Shown in pieces: positions 8,781 to 16,204 of a stretch of 35,733 nt of DNA (the first letter of the stretch is position 1; the number at the start of each line of letters is the position of its first letter). The translations under genes and the position numbers were made by a program. Below the pieces are notes generated by a model. That model was not told where the DNA came from. It did not search any database and saw nothing but the letters and a program-made list of their open reading frames with translations. The stretch is from contig JBDSHG010000014.1 of assembly GCA_039918615.1 (NCBI GenBank), positions 1 through 35,733 of the forward strand, given 5' to 3'. The stretch comes from FEN-1250 sp039918615 (lineage in GTDB: Bacteria > Gemmatimonadota > Gemmatimonadetes > Gemmatimonadales > Gemmatimonadaceae).

Positions 8781-9917
8781 TTACAGCAGACTCGCCACCC
8801 ACACCCCCACGTAATAGCCGATCACGGCGACGCCGAGCCCGACGACGAACATGTCGATTCCCGAGCGGAAAACCCCGCGCCCGGTGAACACCGACCGCGC
8901 CGCGCCGACGAGAAAGTGCGACGCCATCGCGAGCGCGAACGATGTGAACATCGCCGTCTCGCCTGTGAGGAAGAAAAACGGGAACACAGGAATGAGCGCG
9001 CCCACAGCCGTTGCGAGCCCCGTGATCCACGCCTCACGCATGGGCGAGGTGTGCGCGTCGCCGATCTTGAGCTCCTCCTGCACCTGCTCCTCGAGCATCC
9101 GCTGCGGATCGGCCATCACCTCGGTCGCGAGCGCGAACGCAGCGTCGCGGTGCATCCCCTTCGCCTCGTAGATGAGCGCGAGCTCGTCGCGCTCGACTTC
9201 GGGCATGAGCTCGATCTCGGTACGCTCCATCGAGATCTCGTTGTCGTACACCTCCTGCTCGCTCTTTGCAGCGAGGTAGCCGCTCGAGCCCATCGAGAGC
9301 GCGTCGGCGATCAACCCGGCGACGCCGGCGAGCACGATGGTCTGATGCGCCGCAAGCGCGCTCGCGCCGATCATGCCGGCGACGAGGCCGAAGTTCGCCG
9401 TCAGCCCGTCGTTGAAGCCGTAGACGACGTTCCGCAGGAAGCCGCCGCTCTCGGTGCGATGCCACGGCTCGATCCCCTTGCCGGAGATCTCGCCGAGGGT
9501 GCTCGCGTGCTCAGCGGACTCGCGGGCGAGGAGGAGCGACTCTCCACGTCCTGGAACTCCCTCGGGCGTGCCACGATGCATCGTGAGGTAGCCGCGTACC
9601 TCTCGTCCCTCCTCGGCCAGCAGCATCGGCAGCAGGAACTTGGGACCGAACCATTTGCCGAGCAGCGCGAACAGTCGCGCACGCCCGCTCGGCCGGAATG
9701 GCTTCGGAGCGCGGCCGCCGTCGCTCAGCAGCTTCCCCCAGATCTCGAGATGCCGATCCTCGACGATCGCCAGGCGAAGATAGATGTCGCTCTTCGCCGC
9801 ATCCGGCTCCGCCTTCGCGAGAATCCGGTAGAGGAAGGCGGCGTCCGCCTCGTCCTGCCAGTGATGCTCGAAAGTGTCGAGGTCGGGCGAGCTCGTGCCG
9901 ATGTTGGTTGTGGCCAT
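8781..9917 (-). CDS. Ferritin-like/VIT1-CCC1 fusion (MbfA-type iron or manganese transporter)
   Basis: 378 residues in two parts. Residues 10-130 are a helical ferritin/rubrerythrin-like domain with acidic metal ligands: E23 in DEADAAFLY, EDRH at 53-56 and AEEGREVRGYL further on. From about 150 the chain is a VIT1/CCC1-type transporter: NVVYGFNDGLTANFGLVAG, LSMGSSGYLAAKSEQEVY, a long acidic cytoplasmic section with RDELALIYEAKG, then three more membrane helices. Bacterial proteins with this layout (membrane-bound ferritin, MbfA) export iron, and relatives move manganese; the ferritin domain probably senses or concentrates the metal. ATG 9917 was preferred over the ATG at 9974, which adds 19 unrelated residues and would nearly fill the divergent gap to the next gene. 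No Fur or Irr box was identified. Confidence 0.9.
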   Translation of the reverse strand: MATTNIGTSSPDLDTFEHHWQDEADAAFLYRILAKAEPDAAKSDIYLRLAIVEDRHLEIWGKLLSDGGRAPKPFRPSGRARLFALLGKWFGPKFLLPMLLAEEGREVRGYLTMHRGTPEGVPGRGESLLLARESAEHASTLGEISGKGIEPWHRTESGGFLRNVVYGFNDGLTANFGLVAGMIGASALAAHQTIVLAGVAGLIADALSMGSSGYLAAKSEQEVYDNEISMERTEIELMPEVERDELALIYEAKGMHRDAAFALATEVMADPQRMLEEQVQEELKIGDAHTSPMREAWITGLATAVGALIPVFPFFFLTGETAMFTSFALAMASHFLVGAARSVFTGRGVFRSGIDMFVVGLGVAVIGYYVGVWVASLL

Positions 9918-9986
9918 GGCGAAATTAAGCAGGAGATAGGTCAATGCGCGCGCAAAACGGTGCTCTTCGTGCATAGCTTTGGCGAC

Positions 9987-10595
9987 ATGCCGATCAACTC
10001 ACGCCTGGCCTCGCGCCTCGGCCTGCTCGCGATCGTCGCCACGTCCAGCTTGCCTCTCTGCATGGCCGCGCAGGGCACTGCGGCAGTCCACGCCGATCTC
10101 AACGGCGCCTTCGTCGGCGACTGGACCGGGCAGCTCGAATACCGCGACTACACCACCAACGAGCGCACTTTTCTCCCGACGTGGCTCAAGATCACCGAGT
10201 CGGCGGACCATCGCTCACTGCTTTTCAGCTACGTCTACGACGACGGCCCGACCAAGACCGTCCGCGAGCGCGTCAGCTTCGTGCTCGATCCGGCAGCACG
10301 AAAGGCGACGCTCACGGATCAGGACGAGACGTCATCGAAGACGAAGACGTCGGTGTGGACGTACCATGTCTCCGGTCTCGATGACTTCCGCAAGACCGGA
10401 CGCGGTGTGCTCGTGCTCACCGGCGAGGGAGAAGACAACGATAAGGCCGCCGAGGTTCGCATCACGATCACGCTGGGCCGGAATCTCTACACGGCGCGCA
10501 AGGAAGTGCGCGAGAAGGGCAGCGTCGACGACAAGGAATACCAGTTCCGCGACGGCTACCTCTTCACGCGTGCGCAAGCACCTGCGGCGCCGTAA
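9987..10595 (+). CDS. Secreted protein of unknown function
   Basis: 202 residues opening with a clear signal peptide (SRLASRLG, hydrophobic core to about 24, likely cleavage after MAA near residue 28). The mature part is rich in short beta-strands and aromatic residues (DWTGQLEYRDY, SLLFSYVYDDG, YTARKEVREKG, YQFRDGYLF), as in small lipocalin-like or beta-sandwich exported proteins. I do not recognise a family. It is transcribed away from the iron transporter (69-base gap) and converges with the outer-membrane protein gene 15 bases downstream. The frame stays open far upstream, antisense to the transporter gene; the ATG at 9987 is chosen because the signal peptide begins there. Confidence 0.7.
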   Translation: MPINSRLASRLGLLAIVATSSLPLCMAAQGTAAVHADLNGAFVGDWTGQLEYRDYTTNERTFLPTWLKITESADHRSLLFSYVYDDGPTKTVRERVSFVLDPAARKATLTDQDETSSKTKTSVWTYHVSGLDDFRKTGRGVLVLTGEGEDNDKAAEVRITITLGRNLYTARKEVREKGSVDDKEYQFRDGYLFTRAQAPAAP

Positions 10596-10610
10596 CTCCG
10601 CACCCTTGCC

Positions 10611-11420
10611 CTACAACTTCCCGATGTTCCAGGTCAGCCCTGCGTACAACGCGTGTGGCTGCGCTCCAGTAAGCGGAACGATGACGCCAGCGTCGAGCAT
10701 GATCCACTTCTCGATCTGAACCGTAGGGCCTGTCAGAAACGCAACGATTCCATCTTCACCCGCGGCTCCGGTGGTGCGAGGGTAACCGTAGAATTCCGCT
10801 ACCCAGCCAAGGAAGCTGTACACCGGGCCGCCACAGCTCACCGTCCACAGCGTCGCATTCTTCGGCGCCTCGCTCCCGTCACCACTGCGGCGCGTATACG
10901 CGGCATTGATGTCGAGTGCGTACGCCCCCCAGTCGTGACTTGAGATCAGCAACAGCTCCACATCCGTCGTCCCCGTGCCCGTGCCGTGCGCCGCCGATCC
11001 CGTCGGAAATTTCAGCGACGGCTGCACTGCGAAGTCGCCCAGGACGGCTGCCTTCTCGAGCGCGCGCCACTTGACCGCGACGCTCACGTCGCCAATCCCC
11101 GAGTATGATGGTGTCGCTCCCGAGAGATGCTGAAAGGAGCCGATGAAATCGAGCTGCACACGCTCGCGCACGCCGACTTTGAGCACCGTGGGGGTGAAGA
11201 AGGTGTGCGCGCCATCCAGGCGATCGCGCTCCACTCCAGTCTCGAGCTCGACCCACCCGGGAGCGACGGTGCTCGCGGGCGTCGTTATCGTCGGACGCTC
11301 TGGTTCCGCAGTATGCGGATCGCTGTCCTTCGTCGAGCTGTCGGCGCCCTGCGCTCGCGCCAGCCCCGCGACTGCTGCGAGCGCGAGCACTCCAAAGACG
11401 GCAGCCGCCACTCGGCGCAT
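10611..11420 (-). CDS. Outer-membrane beta-barrel-like protein (MetA-pathway phenol degradation/transporter-like)
   Basis: 269 residues with a signal peptide (cleavage probably after ARA at 23). The mature part alternates polar and hydrophobic residues in strands typical of a small barrel: WVELETGVERD, VLKVGVRERVQLDFIGSF, GIGDVSVAVKWRALE, QPSLKFPTGSAAHGTG and a strand-like end at ALYAGLTWNIGKL. The GIGD and KFPTG segments resemble the family annotated as MetA-pathway of phenol degradation or 'transporter', thought to be outer-membrane channels; actual function is unproven. The start ATG at 11420 shares its A with the kup stop TAA (TAATG), so the two genes are translationally coupled. Other starts in frame further upstream would overlap kup heavily. 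Confidence 0.7.
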   Translation of the reverse strand: MRRVAAAVFGVLALAAVAGLARAQGADSSTKDSDPHTAEPERPTITTPASTVAPGWVELETGVERDRLDGAHTFFTPTVLKVGVRERVQLDFIGSFQHLSGATPSYSGIGDVSVAVKWRALEKAAVLGDFAVQPSLKFPTGSAAHGTGTGTTDVELLLISSHDWGAYALDINAAYTRRSGDGSEAPKNATLWTVSCGGPVYSFLGWVAEFYGYPRTTGAAGEDGIVAFLTGPTVQIEKWIMLDAGVIVPLTGAQPHALYAGLTWNIGKL

Positions 11421-13354
11421 TAAAACTCGATCTGTGCGCCGAGCTCCACGACCCGGTTGGGCGGTAGCCCGAAGAATTGCGTCGCCGACTGCGCGTTCCG
11501 CGACATCACCACGAACAGCTTCTTTCGCCACCTCGGCATCTGCGAGCGCCCGGTTGGAATCAGCTGCTCGCGACCGAGGAAGTACGACGTGTCGTTCGGG
11601 CGGAGCTTCACACCGAGCGGCGCGCACTGCGGGAAGATCGACGGCACGTTGGGCTGCTGCATGAATCCGTAGCGCGCGATCACGCGATAGAAGCCCTCGC
11701 CGAGCGCATCGACCTTCACCCGCTCGCCCGCGGCCACCTCCGGCACGTCATCGGTGACGACCGAAAGCAGGATCACCTGGTCGTGGAGCACCTTGTTGTG
11801 TTTGAGGTGATGCAGCAGCACGACCGGTGCGCCACTCTCGTCGCTCGTCATGAACACCGCGGTCCCCGGCACGCGCGGCGGCTTCCGGCGCTTCACGTCG
11901 TCGAGGAAGAGATCGATCGGCAGGCTCCCCTCGCGCAGCAGCGTGTGCAGCGCCCTGCGCCCGTGATTCCACGTCGTCATCATCAGGTAGACGACGAACG
12001 CCGCCGCGAGCGGGAACCAGCCGCCCGACTCGATCTTGATCACGTTCGCGAACAGAAATGCGCCGTCGATCACCAGGAAGATCGTGAGGAAGACGATCGC
12101 CTTGAAGCGCGACCAGCCCCAGTGTCTGCGCGCGATCTGCGTGAAGAGGATCGTCGTGATCACCATCGTTCCCGTGACCGCGATGCCGTACGCGGACGCG
12201 AGCGCGCTCGATGATCTGAAGAAGAGCACCAGCGCGATGCTGCCGATCATCAGCGCGCGATTCACCTGCGGAATGAAGATCTCCCCGGCCTCGAGCTTCG
12301 ACGTATGCGTCACGGTCAGGCGTGGCGAGTAGCCGAGCTGCATCGCCTGATGCGTGAGCGAGAACGCTCCCGAGATCAGCGCCTGCGACGCAATCACCGC
12401 GGCTATCGTCGCGAGGAAGAGCATCGGGAAGATCAGCCCGCCCGGAATCAGGCGGTAGAACGGATTGATCGATGCGCTCGGGTCGCGCAGCAGCAGCGCG
12501 CCCTGGCCGAAATAGTTGAGCAGCAGGGCGGGGAAGACGTACACCGCCCACGCGAGACGAATCGGAAGTCGTCCGAAGTGCCCCATGTCGGCGTACAGCG
12601 CCTCGGCACCCGTCACCGCGAGCACGACGGAGCCGAGAATGAAGATGCCGTGCCAGCCGTGGTTGATGAAGAACTTCACGGCGTACAGCGGATTCACCGC
12701 CGCCAGGATCGTCGGCTCCTTCACGATCTCCAGCAGCCCGAAAAGCGCGATGCTCCCGAACCAGAGAAACATCACCGGTCCGAACACGCGTCCGATCTTC
12801 GTCGTGCCCCCGCGCTGCACGAGAAAGAGCACGAAGAGCACGACGACGCTGATCGGCACGACGAGATGCTTGAGCGCGGGCGTCGCGACATCGATGCCCT
12901 CGACCGCGCCGAGTACCGAGATCGCGGGGGTGATGACGCCGTCTCCATACAGAAGCGCGGCACCGAACAGCCCGAGCGCGCCGAGCACCGTCAGGCGCAT
13001 GGCGTCGTTGTCCTTGTGCAGGCGCTGCTGGATGAGCGCGAGGAGCGCGAGGATCCCGCCCTCCCCGTCGTTGTCCGCGCGCATGATGAAGAAGATGTAC
13101 TTGATGGTGACGATCATCGTCAGCGCCCACACAATGAGCGACAGCACGCCGAAGACGTTGTCCGGCGTTGGGAGCACACTCGATCCGAAAGTGGCGCCGC
13201 CGCGAAAGCACTCCTTCATCGCGTACAGCGGGCTCGTCCCGATGTCGCCGTAGACGACGCCGAGTGCGGTGAGCGAGAGCACGGCCACGCGCTTCCTGGA
13301 CGGATTCAGCTCGACGGTCGGCCGCTCGCGGGCGGCTGGGAAGCTGGCGGTCAC
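11420..13354 (-). CDS. kup: KUP/HAK/KT family potassium uptake protein
   Basis: 644 residues, the normal size for KUP symporters that bring in K+ with protons. The family signature GDIGTSPLYA starts at residue 36, followed by about 12 membrane helices (for example LSLIVWALTMIVTIKYIFFI, GDGVITPAISVLGAVEG, HGIFILGSVVLAVTGAEALYAD within longer segments) and a soluble C-terminal domain of about 180 residues including VPGTAVFMTSD. The start is taken as the GTG at 13354, which gives the usual short N-terminal tail (TASFPAARER) before the first helix; an ATG at 13516 in the same frame would overlap the upstream hydrolase gene by more than 100 bases. It lies 47 bases after that hydrolase and overlaps the barrel-protein start by one base. 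Confidence 0.96.
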   Translation of the reverse strand: MTASFPAARERPTVELNPSRKRVAVLSLTALGVVYGDIGTSPLYAMKECFRGGATFGSSVLPTPDNVFGVLSLIVWALTMIVTIKYIFFIMRADNDGEGGILALLALIQQRLHKDNDAMRLTVLGALGLFGAALLYGDGVITPAISVLGAVEGIDVATPALKHLVVPISVVVLFVLFLVQRGGTTKIGRVFGPVMFLWFGSIALFGLLEIVKEPTILAAVNPLYAVKFFINHGWHGIFILGSVVLAVTGAEALYADMGHFGRLPIRLAWAVYVFPALLLNYFGQGALLLRDPSASINPFYRLIPGGLIFPMLFLATIAAVIASQALISGAFSLTHQAMQLGYSPRLTVTHTSKLEAGEIFIPQVNRALMIGSIALVLFFRSSSALASAYGIAVTGTMVITTILFTQIARRHWGWSRFKAIVFLTIFLVIDGAFLFANVIKIESGGWFPLAAAFVVYLMMTTWNHGRRALHTLLREGSLPIDLFLDDVKRRKPPRVPGTAVFMTSDESGAPVVLLHHLKHNKVLHDQVILLSVVTDDVPEVAAGERVKVDALGEGFYRVIARYGFMQQPNVPSIFPQCAPLGVKLRPNDTSYFLGREQLIPTGRSQMPRWRKKLFVVMSRNAQSATQFFGLPPNRVVELGAQIEF

Positions 13355-13401
13355 GTGAGGGGTGCGTGCAAGAAGCGCGCGGAGTTGCAGGGGAGAGGGA
13401 T

Positions 13402-14403
13402 TTAGCGCTCCGGGTGTAGCCGCGCGTCGAGAAACGCGAGGGTCTCGGACCAGCTCTCTCGCGCCTGTTTCGTGTCCACGCGCGAAAACTGATGGCCGCC
13501 CGGTGGATTGTGCCACTCCCGGTATGTGTAGAGCCCCGCGGTGTCCTTCCCCGCGACGACCATCGAGTCGCGCAGATGGCGGTTCTCGGGGACGAACACA
13601 TCGCTGTCGTTGTCCGCCGCGTGAACGAGGAGCGGTACCTTCAGCTCACGCGCGTGCGTGATCGGAGAGCGCTCCAGATACGGCTTTGGATTCTGCTCGA
13701 TCGTCGCCCCGTATGCCTTCTGCATCGTGAACAGCCGATGATACTCGGCGTCGTGCGTCTGCATGCGCGTCTGCAGGTCAGCCACGGGGACGATCGCGAC
13801 GGCCGCCTTGTACAGCTCGGGGCGGCGGAAGATCGCATGGAGCGTGATGAAGCCGCCGTGGCTCCAGCCCATGATGCCGAGGCGGTCGAGATCGGCCTCG
13901 GGGACGAGGGCGGCGAGAAAGTCGTGCGCCTGGATCACGTCCTCGACTTCCTTGCCTCCATAGTCGATCGCCTCGTAGTGCTCCCGTCCGTATCCGGTGC
14001 TTCCGCGATACTCCGGCGCGATCACGATGTAGCCGCGATGGACGAGTGCGCGCAGCTCCGGCACGTAGAGTGTCTTGAAGTCCCCGTGCAGATCCTCGTG
14101 CACCATGACGATCGTCGCGTGCTTGCGCGTCGTGTCGCGCGGCATGAAGAGATACGCGGGGATGATCATGTCGTCGGCGCCTGCGTACTGCACCTTCCGC
14201 ACGATCATTTCGCCAGCGAGCTGCAGCTGGAAGTCCACATCGGTAAAGCGCTTGAGCACCTGCTGCCGCGCGAAGTCATCGTCCTGGCGGGAGCTCACCG
14301 CCGCGGCACCGCCGCCGGTGGCGCATGCCGCGGCGAGCAGAAGCGTGAATCCGGTCGTCGTCGCCTTCAGCGATGCGGTGCGGAGGTACGACAATCGAGG
14401 CAT
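13402..14403 (-). CDS. Exported prolyl-oligopeptidase-like serine hydrolase, probable lipoprotein
   Basis: 333 residues. The N-terminus has a hydrophobic stretch ending in LLLAAAC (C27), a lipobox-like site, so the protein is probably anchored in the envelope. The rest is an alpha/beta hydrolase of the S9/dienelactone-hydrolase kind: strand ATIVMVHEDLHG, APEYRGSTGYGREHYE (the typical RGS-G-G loop), nucleophile elbow GWSHGG (S181), acid residue in ADNDSDVFVPENRHL and catalytic histidine in PGGHQFSR. No beta-propeller domain precedes it, which points to a peptidase-like or esterase role on small substrates. It begins the three-gene run hydrolase, kup, outer-membrane protein. No clear Shine-Dalgarno sequence is visible before the ATG. 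Confidence 0.88.
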   Translation of the reverse strand: MPRLSYLRTASLKATTTGFTLLLAAACATGGGAAAVSSRQDDDFARQQVLKRFTDVDFQLQLAGEMIVRKVQYAGADDMIIPAYLFMPRDTTRKHATIVMVHEDLHGDFKTLYVPELRALVHRGYIVIAPEYRGSTGYGREHYEAIDYGGKEVEDVIQAHDFLAALVPEADLDRLGIMGWSHGGFITLHAIFRRPELYKAAVAIVPVADLQTRMQTHDAEYHRLFTMQKAYGATIEQNPKPYLERSPITHARELKVPLLVHAADNDSDVFVPENRHLRDSMVVAGKDTAGLYTYREWHNPPGGHQFSRVDTKQARESWSETLAFLDARLHPER

Positions 14404-14655
14404 GAAGAGCGAAAGAGGATTCGGGCTGCGAAGCTCGCCCGCGGTAGTCTAGCGGGCGGGCAAAAGCACAACACCAAAGTTGCGGTCCGGAGCCCCGCAT
14501 TGCGAGTACTGACCAGCCCCTGACTGGTTGGCCAGCAGGGACATTAAAGCCTCCACACGTCATCAAAGCGCGGCATGTGCCTTGCCCTTCATTACTGTAA
14601 CGGCGCGCCTGCAGGGTGGCGAGCCGGACTTCAACGTCTTACGCAGAGGCACAAA
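14404..14655. other. Divergent gap between the serine hydrolase and CsbD genes
   Basis: 252 bases with no convincing gene. It must hold the promoters of both flanking genes, but I found no good -35/-10 pair. An imperfect inverted repeat, ACCAG (14512-14516) and CTGGT (14524-14528) with a 7-base spacer, may be a regulator site. AGAGG at 14645-14649 is a fair ribosome site for the CsbD gene. Confidence 0.4.
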
Positions 14656-14907
14656 ATGGACAAGAACAACGACATGGCCGGCAAGGGGATCGCGAACGAG
14701 ATCAAGGGCACCGTGAAGGAGACCGTCGGCAAGGTCCGCGGCGATATCGGCGACGCAGTCGACAACACCAGCGAGCACATGAAGGGGCGCGCGCAGCAGG
14801 CCGAGGGCAACGTCCAGAAGAACTTCGGCAAGGCCGAGCAGAAGATCGACGAGAAGCTCGACAAGAACAACACCGAATACACCGCCGACGGCGCGAAGAA
14901 GCACTAG
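14656..14907 (+). CDS. CsbD family stress-response protein
   Basis: 83 residues, highly hydrophilic and helical, with the repeated pattern G-A-NEIKGTVKETVGKVRGD at the start that defines CsbD proteins, then a lysine- and glutamine-rich amphipathic part ending in GAKKH. Members are small cytosolic proteins induced by general stress in many bacteria; their biochemical role is not known. The ATG at 14656 has AGAGG 6 bases upstream and gives the standard family length, so it is preferred over the in-frame codon at 14575. The gene is monocistronic: it diverges from the serine hydrolase and is closed by a strong hairpin 18 bases after its stop. Confidence 0.9.
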   Translation: MDKNNDMAGKGIANEIKGTVKETVGKVRGDIGDAVDNTSEHMKGRAQQAEGNVQKNFGKAEQKIDEKLDKNNTEYTADGAKKH

Positions 14908-14925
14908 CCGCAGCCGCACGATGAT

Positions 14926-14961
14926 GAAGCCGGCCTCGCGCCTTTGCGCGGGGCCGGCTTC
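14926..14961. terminator. Strong bidirectional hairpin between CsbD and the efflux operon
   Basis: A 16-bp stem (14926-14941 with 14946-14961, one G-T pair) closed by a CTTT loop. It sits between the CsbD stop and the convergent end of the MacB-like gene, so it can end transcripts from both sides. Neither side has a T-run. Confidence 0.75.
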
Positions 14962-14979
14962 TCGCATCCGCGCACGACG

Positions 14980-16200
14980 CTATTCGTAGCGCAGCGCGAC
15001 GATCGGATCGAGCCCCGCTGCGCGCCGCGCCGGCCATACGCCGAACACAACTCCCACGAGCGCCGAGAATACGAAGGCCGCGCCGACGGCGGCGGGAGAG
15101 ACGTCGGTGTTCCAGTGCATCGAGTAGCGCATCACGACCGCAGCGGCGTATCCGACCAGGATCCCGATGATCCCACCGATGACGCAGAGCACGACGGCCT
15201 CGATGAGGAACTGCGCGAGGATGTTCCGTCGCGTGGCGCCGAGGGCCTTCCGAATGCCCACCTCACGCGTGCGCTCGGTGACGGAGACGAGCATGATGTT
15301 CATGATCCCGATGCCGCCGACGAGCAGGCTCACGGTGGCGATGCCGGCGAGCAGGGTGCCGAAGAGTTGCGTCGTCTGCTGCGCAGCGTTCAGGAAGTCG
15401 GACTGATTGCGGATCTCGAAGTCATCGTCGCGCCCTGTCTGCAGGCGATGCTGCCGTCGCATGATGCTCTCGATCTCGGTCATCGCCTGAGGGATCAGCG
15501 CCTCGGTCGCCGCGAGGACGTTGATCGACTGCAGATTCTTCGTGTCGAAGACGCGGAAGCGCCCGGTGTTCAGCGGGATGAGCACCTGATCGTCGGGATC
15601 GTTGAAGCCGCTCGCGCCGCCCTTCTGTGCGAGCACACCGATGATCTCGAACTGGATGCCGCTGATGCGTACCATCCAGCCGACCGCGCTCTCAGGCGGA
15701 TCCGCGCCGAGGTTCGCCGCGGTGGTGGCGCCGAGGATGGCGACGCGCTGGCGGCCGTTGTCGTCTGCCTCGGTGAACATGCGGCCGCCCGCGATCGTGT
15801 ACTTGCGCACGTCGAGATAGTTGGGCGTCGTGCCGATCACACGCGTGCTGGTGTTCGCGTTCCGATACTGCACCTGCAGTGAGCGCGACATCTCGGGCTC
15901 GACGCCGGCGAAAAACGTCCCGCGCTGCGCGAGCGCCGTGGCATCCTCCACGTAGAGCTTCGCGCGATCCGTGGACGACGCGACGCCGCCGGTGAAGACC
16001 TGCCCGGGGATGACGGTGAGCATCGTCGTGCCGAGCGACGAAATGCGCTCGTTCACGGCCTGCTGCGCGCCGCGTCCGAGCGCGACGACGGCGATCACCG
16101 CGCCGACGCCGATGACGATGCCGAGCATGGTGAGCAGTGAGCGCAGCTTGTTGACGCGCAGCGCGCTCAGGGCGACCATGATGACCTCGCCGATCAGCAC
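14980..16200 (-). CDS. MacB/FtsX-type ABC transporter permease
   Basis: 406 residues with the layout of a MacB-family permease lacking a fused ATPase: an N-terminal helix (LRSLLTMLGIVIGVGAVIAV), a periplasmic domain of about 220 residues containing ATTAANLGADPPESAVG, and three C-terminal helices in an FtsX domain (GTLLAGIATVSLLVGGIGIM, TREVGIRKALGATRRNIL and so on). Such permeases work with an ATPase, a MacA-like adaptor and TolC; they do not carry substrate through the membrane but drive transfer from periplasm to outside. The start GTG at 16200, 4 bases after the adaptor stop, gives the usual N-terminus; an ATG at 16179 preceded by GGCGAGG is the alternative. It is the last gene of the locus and no ATPase gene is beside it. 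Confidence 0.9.
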   Translation of the reverse strand: MLIGEVIMVALSALRVNKLRSLLTMLGIVIGVGAVIAVVALGRGAQQAVNERISSLGTTMLTVIPGQVFTGGVASSTDRAKLYVEDATALAQRGTFFAGVEPEMSRSLQVQYRNANTSTRVIGTTPNYLDVRKYTIAGGRMFTEADDNGRQRVAILGATTAANLGADPPESAVGWMVRISGIQFEIIGVLAQKGGASGFNDPDDQVLIPLNTGRFRVFDTKNLQSINVLAATEALIPQAMTEIESIMRRQHRLQTGRDDDFEIRNQSDFLNAAQQTTQLFGTLLAGIATVSLLVGGIGIMNIMLVSVTERTREVGIRKALGATRRNILAQFLIEAVVLCVIGGIIGILVGYAAAVVMRYSMHWNTDVSPAAVGAAFVFSALVGVVFGVWPARRAAGLDPIVALRYE

Positions 16201-16204
16201 GCGA

